From: CAZBEA01 sp964519355
GTDB lineage: Bacteria > Patescibacteriota > Microgenomatia > Levybacterales > GWA1-39-11
DNA: 26,025 nt
Reading direction: 5' to 3'
Assembly (NCBI GenBank): GCA_964519355.1
Contig: CAZFJW010000007.1
Coordinates: forward strand, 1-26,025
In this document: in pieces, positions 16,507-23,143 of the stretch
Numbering within the stretch: position 1 is the first letter of the stretch
How the letters are laid out: each line of letters begins with the position of its first letter
Position numbers and translations under genes: made by a program
Notes under the pieces: model-generated
Database searches by the model: none
The model's input: only the letters and a program-made list of their open reading frames with translations
Told to the model about the DNA's origin: nothing

Positions 16507-16535
16507 ATTATAGAGGGTTGAGAGAAGAAACTCAA
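16507..16535 (-). promoter_or_regulatory. Sigma70-type promoter of the sortase gene
   Basis: On the minus strand, TTGAGT (16535-16530), a 17-base spacer and a perfect TATAAT (16512-16507) end 9 bases before the ATG at 16497. Predicted +1 is 2-3 bases before the start codon. It sits in the 46-base gap after the LPATG gene. Confidence 0.65.
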
Positions 16536-16543
16536 GGAGAAGG

Positions 16544-17710
16544 CTAGGCGCGGAGAAACCCAGGGGCGCACCCAGATCGGAAACGTAAATACCAACCCAT
16601 AAAGAACATAATTAGCGCTGCGAGTGTCATCCAAATAGTAAGATTGGCTCCTGTTGCTGGAAGCATATTTCCAAGAAGAGCTCCAATTGGATTTGACGAT
16701 GATCCCGAGCTTCCTCCAGTTGATCCCCCAGATCCGCCATTATTGCCTCCATTTGTAGTACCTGGGTTGCCGCCATGATGACATTCCTTAGATTCTGATT
16801 TGTCATCACATGGTGTGCATGGATCACAAACTGGCTCTTCATGACAATCGTCACAGTCAATGTGGGTAAAATTAGAATTAATATCCTTGTTTTCGATGCC
16901 AATGTTTGTATCAATGTCACCTGTTTGAATTGACACATCTCCAAGATTTCCGTCAGCAGTATTATAACCAGTGTTTAAGTTCTGAGATATTAGATTTTCA
17001 ATATAAAAGTAATTGTTTAGAATTACTGAAAAGTCTTTATTGAATGATGCATTGATTGTATTATTCGATCCTGATCCGTTTCCTGAAATAAGTACTGATA
17101 CACTTTCTACGGAATTGCTCCCTTGATTGTATGAATTGTTAACATTACTATTGAGAATAAATGCTTGGGCAATAATGTCTCCTGTCATAATCTTTACGTT
17201 GCCAGAGTTATTAGATGCTGAGTTGTATCCAGTATTGGCATTGGTTGTTTCTTTGTTAATAATAGAGGCATTATTTGTTTGATAAATATTTGATGTTGTG
17301 TTGTTTGTAATATTAACTTGATTGTTAGACTCTGAACCATTTCCTGTTATTGAGAAAGAATTTTGAGTTGTGCAGCAAGAATCCAAAAGTGCAACATTTG
17401 AATTTACATTTTCATTTGAAATCGATGAGTCGGTTTGAATTGAGCCTGTTTGTATTGCTACGTCTTCTCCCGTATTGGAAGATGCATCGTTGTTCCCAGT
17501 ATTGGAATTGGTTTCGACTTCGTTATTTATTGCCGCGGTATTTTGTTGGGTAACATTTGCAGTATTTTGGGTCTCGACATGTACCTCATTCTGCGAACTA
17601 TCACCATTTCCTGTTACTGAAAGACTAACTTGTTCAGCATAAGCAATACGTGATTGTACTGTGAGTGTGGGCAGGAGAATTGTGAGTATTAGAAAAATTC
17701 TCCTTTTCAT
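16544..17710 (-). CDS. Surface repeat protein C with LPATG sortase signal
   Basis: The protein has 388 residues. A signal peptide (1-25, ending AYA) is followed by three repeats (about 28-115, 118-200, 207-290). Each carries GNG, an N-x-TG-x-N segment and a TGD/TGS segment; they match those of proteins A and B. A Cys cluster (286, 289, 295, 298, 301, 310) follows, then a Gly/Ser linker. At the C-terminus are LPATG (350-354), a hydrophobic helix (about 357-375) and a basic RFR, the classic cell-wall sorting signal. The tail continues nine residues past the arginines (SGCAPGFLRA), which is longer than usual and locally GC-rich. It starts 4 bases after protein B and precedes the sortase. A covalently attached coat or adhesin role is inferred. 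Confidence 0.88.
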   Translation of the reverse strand: MKRRIFLILTILLPTLTVQSRIAYAEQVSLSVTGNGDSSQNEVHVETQNTANVTQQNTAAINNEVETNSNTGNNDASSNTGEDVAIQTGSIQTDSSISNENVNSNVALLDSCCTTQNSFSITGNGSESNNQVNITNNTTSNIYQTNNASIINKETTNANTGYNSASNNSGNVKIMTGDIIAQAFILNSNVNNSYNQGSNSVESVSVLISGNGSGSNNTINASFNKDFSVILNNYFYIENLISQNLNTGYNTADGNLGDVSIQTGDIDTNIGIENKDINSNFTHIDCDDCHEEPVCDPCTPCDDKSESKECHHGGNPGTTNGGNNGGSGGSTGGSSGSSSNPIGALLGNMLPATGANLTIWMTLAALIMFFMGWYLRFRSGCAPGFLRA

Positions 17711-17714
17711 AAGT

Positions 17715-19928
17715 TTACGTTGTTTGAACGTGCAATGTTCTTTTTACAAATGATATTTTTTTAGATATGAAATATGCAATTCCAGCAATGCCAAGAAAAG
17801 GAACAATTAACAATGCCCATGCAAGGTTGATCGTTACTGCAGAACTATCTTGTGGTTGAATAGTTGCTACATTCTCTGTGGCACCAGTCTGAGTATTGTC
17901 TGAAGAATCCTTAGCAGCCCCTGCGATTTTTAAAGATCCTTTGTGAGAGTTATTTGTAGTAATTCCAAGTACTTTAGGTGCTTGAGTTTTTTCACTTTGT
18001 GCACTTGCAACTGTGGCTGTGTTTGACTTATTTGAATTGCTGTTCGAATTCCCATTTGTTGTATTTTGTCCTCCAATATTGTTATGTGAATTTGAGTTAT
18101 TTGATTCTGTAGCAAGTTTTTGCTGCCCTGGTGTAACAAGGTTTCCACTCCAATTTCCAAATACATTTACAAAAGTCACCATTAAGTTTCCGCCTGAAAT
18201 GTTATTGTTCACAAAGTTAATAAGGTTTGCAATTATTGAGGAATCACCGGTAGTAATTGAAGAGTTCCCCCCAGTGTTATCTGTTGCAGCATTTCCACCA
18301 GTGTTTGCTCTTAGATCTAAGTTGTTTACGATTTTTGCGTTATTGTCTTGAACAAGTGTATTATTATTGGTTTGATTTACTTCTGCATTATTATCTGAAG
18401 AGGATCCATTTCCATTGTTGACTGCTGTTATTTGTCCATATTCATCAACACTGAACTCTGTTCCTTGAGATCCTGCAAAACTTGCTCCTTCTGGTGCTCC
18501 TACGATTTGTCCTACCCATTGACCAGCCTTGTTCACAAGCACCAACCACCAATTCTGTCCGCTTAGATTACTATTGGCAATGTTTAAGGTATTTGCTTGT
18601 ACAGAGGAATCGCCAGTATTAACTGATGATGTTCCTCCAGTATTTCTTGAAACGTCATTTCCACCTGTTTGTGCATCAAGTATAAGGTTATTGTCTATGT
18701 CCACGGCATTGAATTGGTATGTATCGTTATTGTTTTCTTGATTAATTCCTGCATTATTTGTGCTATTTGAACCATTTCCAGTGTTGGCTGCAAGTGCGTT
18801 TGCTGCACATGCTGTGCAGGTAAATGGATTTTCAGGAAGTATAATGTCACCGATAAGGTTACCGAAAATATTTACAACCCCAAGTATAACGTTGCCTGCA
18901 ATATTATTGTTTACAAAATTTGCCACATTTGCCGCAACATTCGCATCGCCAGTGGTAATTGTGGAATCTCCTCCGGTATTTGCACTTGCAGTATTACTAC
19001 CTGAATCAGCAAGTAAAACCATTCCATTTTCAAGGTCTGCATCATTGTTTTGGAATGTTTCATTATTGTTAGTCGTATCAATTCCTGCATTATTTGTACT
19101 GTTTGAACCATTGCCTGTGTTGGCCACAGTATTTGATCCTCCTGTGCATCCAATTATGCAATTGGCATCAAAATCCAGAACTATATCGCCAATGTGATTG
19201 TCTGCTACATTAAATTCTGAAACCATAAGTCCTTCAATATTGGAGTTAATGTCATTGATTATGCTTCCCGTAACATTTGCATCACCTGTATTAATTGATG
19301 AATTTCCTACATTGTTAGAAGCGTCATTACTTCCGGATATGGCGCTTTGTTCCATGCCGTTTCCGACACTTGCTGAGTTGTTTTGTACATTAGTATTATT
19401 ATTTTCAATTGTTGCAGAGCCTGAATTGCTCGAATTAGTTCCATTTCCAGAGTTGGTTACAGAAGCAGATCCATTTCCAGAGCCCCCAGTTGCTGTACCA
19501 TTAGAATTAATACTATTTGCAATTGTTCCTTGAGAGTTTGCATCACCTGTATCTATTTCGTTGTCGCCTACTTGATTGTTATTTGCTGGCGCTTGGGCAT
19601 TTTGTTGTGAGGAGCTGTTGTTATCATTATTATTATCTTCGTCATTCGTGTTTCCTTCGTCTTCGTTATTGTGTTTGTGTTTTTTAGGAGTTTCATCATT
19701 GTTGTTTTGCTCGTTATTATTTGCAGTTTGGTCATTTGAATTTGGTGCCTCAGGAGCTGATGGTGCGCTTGGAGCACTTGGTGCCTCAGGAGCTGATGGT
19801 GCGCTTGGAGCACTTGGTGCCTCAGGAGCTGATGGTGCTTCGGAATACACATAGGATGGGGCTATATGCCCAAACATTATAATTATTATTAGTGTAATTG
19901 CTCCTAGTTTTTTAATTTTGTTATTCAT
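17715..19928 (-). CDS. Surface repeat protein B with C-terminal membrane anchor
   Basis: The protein has 737 residues from the ATG at 19928. The frame is open to 20144, but that extension would overlap protein A; a signal peptide begins right at this ATG (basic NNKIKK, hydrophobic core to about 20, cleavage near YVYSEA). Then come an Ala-Pro-Ser repeat tract (31-62), a long Asn/Asp/Gln-rich linker (63-125), and four repeats of about 100-115 residues (about 158-257, 268-370, 380-480, 503-600), each with TGNGSNS-like, NNN-x-x-x-Q-x-N, NTGG and TGDA/TGDS segments. Cys pairs occur at 257/261 and 371/374. A second Asn/Ser linker leads to a membrane helix (about 700-721) and a basic tail. It has no LPxTG, so it stays in the membrane. 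The leader is A-rich without Shine-Dalgarno sequence. Confidence 0.87.
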   Translation of the reverse strand: MNNKIKKLGAITLIIIIMFGHIAPSYVYSEAPSAPEAPSAPSAPSAPEAPSAPSAPSAPEAPNSNDQTANNNEQNNNDETPKKHKHNNEDEGNTNDEDNNNDNNSSSQQNAQAPANNNQVGDNEIDTGDANSQGTIANSINSNGTATGGSGNGSASVTNSGNGTNSSNSGSATIENNNTNVQNNSASVGNGMEQSAISGSNDASNNVGNSSINTGDANVTGSIINDINSNIEGLMVSEFNVADNHIGDIVLDFDANCIIGCTGGSNTVANTGNGSNSTNNAGIDTTNNNETFQNNDADLENGMVLLADSGSNTASANTGGDSTITTGDANVAANVANFVNNNIAGNVILGVVNIFGNLIGDIILPENPFTCTACAANALAANTGNGSNSTNNAGINQENNNDTYQFNAVDIDNNLILDAQTGGNDVSRNTGGTSSVNTGDSSVQANTLNIANSNLSGQNWWLVLVNKAGQWVGQIVGAPEGASFAGSQGTEFSVDEYGQITAVNNGNGSSSDNNAEVNQTNNNTLVQDNNAKIVNNLDLRANTGGNAATDNTGGNSSITTGDSSIIANLINFVNNNISGGNLMVTFVNVFGNWSGNLVTPGQQKLATESNNSNSHNNIGGQNTTNGNSNSNSNKSNTATVASAQSEKTQAPKVLGITTNNSHKGSLKIAGAAKDSSDNTQTGATENVATIQPQDSSAVTINLAWALLIVPFLGIAGIAYFISKKISFVKRTLHVQTT
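19744..19838 (-). repeat. 36-bp perfect tandem repeat (2.6 copies) in the repeat protein B gene
   Basis: Units at 19744-19779 and 19780-19815 are identical, and a third copy matches for 23 bases (19816-19838). Each unit encodes 12 residues of the pattern APSAPSAPSAPE (register arbitrary), a rigid extended stalk just after the signal peptide. Copy number can change by slippage without breaking the frame. Confidence 0.9.
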
Positions 19929-19976
19929 TTTTTTAATTTTGTTTTGTTTTTTTATTTTCTTTGTTTGTTTTCTTGT

Positions 19977-20024
19977 GTTTGTAGGGGTCTTGCTGAAGTG
20001 CGAAGGCAAGAGCACCCTACAAAC
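19977..20024 (-). promoter_or_regulatory. Long hairpin between surface genes A and B
   Basis: GTTTGTAGGG (19977-19986) pairs perfectly with CCCTACAAAC (20015-20024), and an inner 6-bp stem pairs 19988-19993 with 20006-20011. On the minus strand the hairpin is followed not by a T tract but by about 48 A-rich bases up to the ATG at 19928. It therefore does not look like an intrinsic terminator; RNA processing or 3'-end protection of the gene A message is more likely. Confidence 0.65.
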
Positions 20025-20037
20025 GCCAAGAATATGT

Positions 20038-21255
20038 TTACATTCCGAGAGCGTCCAGAAGATCGCTAAGATCGAAATCAAAAGAGAAATCGAAATTAAA
20101 GTCTGGCCAGTCGAAATCAACATCTTGTCCGTATGCATTTGCATTTCCGGAATTCTCTACATCAACGGTTGTGTCTGCATCACCGGTTTTGATTGATGGG
20201 TCCCCTTCATAAGAAGTGTTATCATCTGCATCATTATCACCTGTGTCTGCATCTACTTTACCTTTGTTCTTGAGATCGGAGTTGTTATCCTGATGTACAT
20301 CTTTATCAGATCCAAGATCTGCATCGATTTTGTTATCAGAATCTGTTCCGTTTCCAGCAATTTTTGCTGTAAGGTCCAGTACGCATCCGCAGTCAACATC
20401 AGCAGCGTTGAAATTAACCATGTTGTCGATGGTTACATCAGCATCTGCATCTCCGGTTTCGATCATTACATCTCCACCAGTGTTGTCATCTGCATCATTA
20501 TCTCCAGTATCTGAGTCAACTTTGACATCGTTGTCAACTTTGGCATCATTATCCTGAACGAGCGTTGTTCCGTTATCAACATCAAGATAGATGTCGTTAT
20601 CAGAGTTTGAACCGTTGCCTGTTATCCAAGCGCTGAGTTCTCCATCGTTACCTCCATTACCTCCAACTTGTGCTGAATTAGCATTTGCTGTGGTACCAAC
20701 ATTAACTGTTGTGGAAGCATCTCCGGTTTTGATTTCTACGTTTCCGCCCGTATTGTCATCTGCGTCGTTGTCTCCTGTATCAGACTTAACGTCAACTTTG
20801 TTTTTGACGTCAGCCTTGTTGTTCTGGAAGACCTCAGTCTTGTTAGATTGGTCAAGATCAATTTTGTTATCGGATTTTGTTCCGTTACCTGAGATTTTGA
20901 GTTCTGTGTCTCCAGATTGGCAGCAATCGACGTTAGCCTGATTTGAGTTAAGAGAGTTAGAAACGTTGACTTCTGTGTCAGCATCTCCTGTCTCAACCTT
21001 AACATCTCCTCCGGTGTTGTCGCTTGCTGAGTTATCTCCGGTGTTGGAGTTTACTTTGATATCGTTGTTAACTTTAGCGTCATTATTCTGTACAACAGAA
21101 GTGTTGTTAGAAGAGTTGACTTTAACATCGCTTTCAGAGTTAGATCCATTTCCAGAGATTTCGAGTGTTGTTCCTGCGAGAGCTGGAGTTGCGATGTTTA
21201 GAAGCAAAGCACCTGCAGTCATTGCAGAAAATAGTTGTTTTTTCATGTTTGTCAT
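20038..21255 (-). CDS. Secreted acidic surface repeat protein A
   Basis: The protein has 405 residues from the ATG at 21255. This start is chosen because a strong AGGAGGAGG lies 11 bases upstream; a GTG at 21267 and an ATG at 21246 are in frame. A signal peptide ends near ALA-G28. Four repeats follow (about 34-111, 120-198, 210-289, 298-380), each with GNG, a (V/F)QNN or VQDN segment, DNTGG or a variant, and TGDA. They are richer in Asp than those of B and C. Cysteines occur only between repeats (C111-C112; C289, C291). The end is a strongly acidic aromatic stretch (about 378-405, DFDWPDF then alternating Phe/Asp) with no anchor helix. It is probably an abundant Ca2+-dependent coat subunit; this is inferred from composition and the strong ribosome site. 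Confidence 0.88.
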   Translation of the reverse strand: MTNMKKQLFSAMTAGALLLNIATPALAGTTLEISGNGSNSESDVKVNSSNNTSVVQNNDAKVNNDIKVNSNTGDNSASDNTGGDVKVETGDADTEVNVSNSLNSNQANVDCCQSGDTELKISGNGTKSDNKIDLDQSNKTEVFQNNKADVKNKVDVKSDTGDNDADDNTGGNVEIKTGDASTTVNVGTTANANSAQVGGNGGNDGELSAWITGNGSNSDNDIYLDVDNGTTLVQDNDAKVDNDVKVDSDTGDNDADDNTGGDVMIETGDADADVTIDNMVNFNAADVDCGCVLDLTAKIAGNGTDSDNKIDADLGSDKDVHQDNNSDLKNKGKVDADTGDNDADDNTSYEGDPSIKTGDADTTVDVENSGNANAYGQDVDFDWPDFNFDFSFDFDLSDLLDALGM

Positions 21256-21266
21256 ATTACGTTTCA

Positions 21267-21276
21267 CCTCCTCCTT
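21267..21276 (-). promoter_or_regulatory. Strong Shine-Dalgarno sequence of surface protein A
   Basis: The minus strand reads AAGGAGGAGG (21276-21267) 11 bases before the ATG at 21255. It is the only extended Shine-Dalgarno sequence I find in the window and favours this start over the GTG that immediately abuts it. Confidence 0.8.
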
Positions 21277-21285
21277 TTATAAATT

Positions 21286-21308
21286 TCTCAAAAGTAAGGC
21301 TTTTGAGA
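21286..21308 (-). promoter_or_regulatory. Leader hairpin upstream of surface protein A
   Basis: A perfect 9-bp inverted repeat (21286-21294 with 21300-21308, core CTCAAAAG / CTTTTGAG) with a 5-base loop lies 9 bases before the Shine-Dalgarno sequence. No T tract follows on the minus strand. A 5'-UTR stability element for an abundant message is a likely role. Confidence 0.55.
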
Positions 21309-21330
21309 GTGCACTGTCGTTCCGATTTTT

Positions 21331-21359
21331 ATTCGACCTAACTTTACGAAAAAGTCGAA
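21331..21359 (-). promoter_or_regulatory. Candidate promoter of the surface protein cassette
   Basis: On the minus strand, TTCGAC (21359-21354), a 17-base spacer and TCGAAT (21336-21331) lie just after the terminator of the preceding gene. The predicted leader is about 68 bases. The boxes match the consensus at four positions each, so the exact location is uncertain. Confidence 0.4.
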
Positions 21360-21386
21360 CAAAAAACGGAGGCTCCTCGACCTAAC
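21333..21386 (+). repeat. Direct repeat TCGACCTAAC, two copies
   Basis: The same 10 bases occur at 21333-21342 and 21377-21386, 44 bases apart, about four helical turns. One copy overlaps the candidate -10 box of the surface cassette and the other lies in the terminator stem. A regulator-binding role is possible; chance is not excluded. Confidence 0.5.
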
Positions 21387-21417
21387 ATATTTCAGTTAGA
21401 TAGAGAAGCCTCCGTTT
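21361..21417 (-). terminator. Intrinsic terminator after the DUF2292-like gene
   Basis: On the minus strand an 11-bp perfect outer stem (AAACGGAGGCT at 21417-21407 pairing with 21374-21364) and an inner CTAAC/GTTAG stem (21395-21399 with 21382-21386) are followed by T6 (21366-21361). It separates the small upstream gene from the surface cassette. Confidence 0.85.
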
Positions 21418-21451
21418 GCGGTCAGCTTCGAACGCCTTTTGTTATATCTAA

Positions 21452-21685
21452 TTAGTCTCTCATTGTCAATATATCAATTTTTTTACTCGCTGTAACACGA
21501 GAGAATTTTGATTGATTTATTGTTTTTTCTTCTTTTTGAATATTAACGCTTGTTTTTGTGATGTTTCGAACAGTGATTTGGGTAACTGTTTTATCTTGAA
21601 CTATTATTTCAACAGAACCAAATTGAATACTTTGAAGTGCTTTAATTATTTCTTGCAGTAACTGTTTAGAATCAGTATCGTACAT
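21452..21685 (-). CDS. DUF2292-like small protein (YezD type)
   Basis: The 77-residue cytoplasmic protein has a first half (LLQEIIKALQSIQFGSVEIIVQD, residues 9-31) that matches the pattern of DUF2292/YezD proteins: a helix, then (F/Y)GS(V/L)xIxxQDxxVxQI. The basic tail (about 45-77) is longer than in most members. The family has no established biochemical function. It starts 29 bases after the DUF4352-like gene; the gap contains an AT-only inverted repeat (21693-21699 with 21710-21716). A strong terminator follows it. Family assignment is from recalled pattern. Confidence 0.75.
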   Translation of the reverse strand: MYDTDSKQLLQEIIKALQSIQFGSVEIIVQDKTVTQITVRNITKTSVNIQKEEKTINQSKFSRVTASKKIDILTMRD

Positions 21686-21714
21686 GTTTATAAATTAACT
21701 ATATTAATTGTTAA

Positions 21715-22431
21715 TTAGAAAGATAAATTGATCGATTCCTTTTGTCCCTTAATCTCTCCTACCTGAAGGACAAAGTCTTTATCTGTTTCGTTAATTGCAA
21801 ATCCAAGTCTGGTTGTTTTTGTGGATATGGCTTGAGCATCAATTGGGTCATTATGGATATCTGCTGCAATCTTTTCTGCTTCATTTCCGTTTACAACAAG
21901 TCTTACATAATCTCGAGAATTAATCTGTACTCCCTTGTCTAAGTCATTTACAACTTTGATGTTAACTATAAGAAAGAGTCGCCCTTTAACAGCAGTCGCT
22001 CTTTTCCCTTTAACAACGATTTCATCTTTTAGTTCAGCATCTTGGAATATATATTTAAATTTTGAAATTTCTTTACCCTTATCATCTTTTATTGGAAAAG
22101 CGAATTCTCTATTGATATCAACAGTTTTTAATGGTGCCTTAACTTCGAATCTATCATTTGAACTTACGCCCGCAACAGTTGAGGTAGTGCTGGACGTTGA
22201 TCTAAAAAAAGAATTAATTATTGTTACGAGAATTACAATTGCCAATAGGGGGATAAGTAGTTTTGGAAGTTTTTTCTTTGAGAATAAATTTTTTGCGTTA
22301 GACGAAAAAGATGAGGAATTAAAACCTTTGATTGATTTAAAATTATTTTGTGAAAATCTTCTTTCAAAATTAAGTAGGTATGCTGTAAGAGGTGAGTAAA
22401 AAGATTTTGTCGAAATAGTTGTTTTGTTCAT
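21715..22431 (-). CDS. Membrane-anchored protein with DUF4352-like beta domain
   Basis: The protein has 238 residues from the ATG at 22431; 19 further open codons upstream would read through the leader hairpin and are rejected. A basic cytoplasmic N-terminus (1-55) precedes one membrane helix (about 57-75). The extracytoplasmic part (about 93-238) has the order of an Ig-like DUF4352 domain: a strand with AFPIKDD, the RLFLIVNIKVVNDLDKGVQINSRDY-type central segment, and a last strand near DKDFVLQVGE. Such domains sit on the cell surface in many monoderms, and their ligands are mostly unknown. It has its own promoter with a terminator-like hairpin in the leader. Confidence 0.75.
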   Translation of the reverse strand: MNKTTISTKSFYSPLTAYLLNFERRFSQNNFKSIKGFNSSSFSSNAKNLFSKKKLPKLLIPLLAIVILVTIINSFFRSTSSTTSTVAGVSSNDRFEVKAPLKTVDINREFAFPIKDDKGKEISKFKYIFQDAELKDEIVVKGKRATAVKGRLFLIVNIKVVNDLDKGVQINSRDYVRLVVNGNEAEKIAADIHNDPIDAQAISTKTTRLGFAINETDKDFVLQVGEIKGQKESINLSF

Positions 22432-22437
22432 TTTAAT

Positions 22438-22462
22438 AAAAAAGCCCCAAATTTCTTGGGGC
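22438..22462 (-). terminator. Terminator-like hairpin in the leader of the DUF4352-like gene
   Basis: On the minus strand a 7-bp stem (GCCCCAA at 22444-22450 on the plus strand with TTGGGGC at 22456-22462) and 5-base loop are followed by T6 (22443-22438), ending 6 bases before the ATG at 22431. It is downstream of the gene's own promoter, so it may attenuate it as well as end the transcript of the upstream operon. Confidence 0.75.
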
Positions 22463-22478
22463 AGATAACGTATGCTGG

Positions 22479-22507
22479 ATATTATCACAGGGGATTTTTC
22501 TTGTCAA
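22479..22507 (-). promoter_or_regulatory. Promoter of the DUF4352-like gene
   Basis: On the minus strand a consensus TTGACA (22507-22502) is followed after 17 bases by TAATAT (22484-22479), with TGA just before it as an extended -10. The predicted +1 near 22472 gives a leader of about 41 bases that contains the hairpin and T tract. Confidence 0.65.
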
Positions 22508-22550
22508 GAATTATTTTGTTCTAAGTTGAAATGTTTGATTAAAGAAGATT

Positions 22551-23138
22551 TTAAAGCTGGTCTAAGTCTTTGTCTATTGTCTCAAATTCAGAATCAACAT
22601 CTACTTCTTCAATATCAATAACTTCCTGTTCTTCGGGAGTATCCCCAATTTCTTGCGTGATTGAATCAGATTCTGGAGTTGGGGAGGGTTGCGTGTTAGT
22701 AACTGTTAATGGTTCAGATGACTTTTTTCTAAAAACAAAAAAATAAAGAATTGAAGCAATTATTAATAACGATACCATGCCAGCTACTAGGAATATTATT
22801 TTCTTTCCTGATCCATTTGGTTTGTTTTCAGACAAAGGTTGGTTTGTTGCCGGTGGTGGATTAAGAGTGGTTGATTGTATGGGCTGAGTAGGATCACTGG
22901 GTGGGGGTGCAAAAGACTGTGGGGCTGGTGTTTGATATGCAGGTTGAGGAATTGGAGCGGGTGTGTCTTGCTGGATTGGTTGTTCAGGTATGGATGATTG
23001 TTGTTGGTCTGCTGCGTTCTGTTGAAATGGTGGAACAGCGGTGGTATTATCAACTACCGGTGGCTGAATTGGTGGATTGGTATTTGAAAAGTTTTGTGGA
23101 TCTTGACTAGAGTTTTGTGATGAATTTGATTGGTCCAT
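22551..23138 (-). CDS. Pro/Gln-rich single-pass membrane protein of unknown function
   Basis: The product has 195 residues. Residues 1-108 are low-complexity Pro/Gln/Ser/Asn (disordered). A Lys-flanked membrane helix spans about 113-136, with FRKK directly after it, and the remaining 59 residues are very acidic (many Glu/Asp from 165 on). The flanking positive charges on both sides leave the topology open. I do not recognise a family. It starts 5 bases after the secreted coiled-coil protein, so the two are co-transcribed, and about 44 bases separate its stop from the next promoter. Confidence 0.75.
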   Translation of the reverse strand: MDQSNSSQNSSQDPQNFSNTNPPIQPPVVDNTTAVPPFQQNAADQQQSSIPEQPIQQDTPAPIPQPAYQTPAPQSFAPPPSDPTQPIQSTTLNPPPATNQPLSENKPNGSGKKIIFLVAGMVSLLIIASILYFFVFRKKSSEPLTVTNTQPSPTPESDSITQEIGDTPEEQEVIDIEEVDVDSEFETIDKDLDQL

Positions 23139-23143
23139 ATTAT

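Noticed and set aside
19929..20144. A longer start for surface protein B, overlapping protein A by about 100 bases.
   Set aside because: The extra 72 codons would cover the A stop and the spacer hairpin, and a proper signal peptide starts at the ATG at 19928.
16544..21255. A CRISPR array or transposon-derived repeats.
   Set aside because: The repetition is at protein level with period 80-115 residues; there are no short identical direct repeats with unique spacers, no cas genes and no terminal inverted repeats.
18013..21385. Many long plus-strand open frames opposite the surface repeat genes.
   Set aside because: They are shadows: the Asn/Asp/Thr-rich repeats on the minus strand use codons that rarely give stops on the other strand. 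They have no signals, starts or family motifs.
22432..22488. A longer DUF4352-like protein starting at 22488.
   Set aside because: The extra codons read through the promoter-proximal leader and the hairpin; the ATG at 22431 follows the T tract and starts a normal basic N-terminus before the membrane helix.
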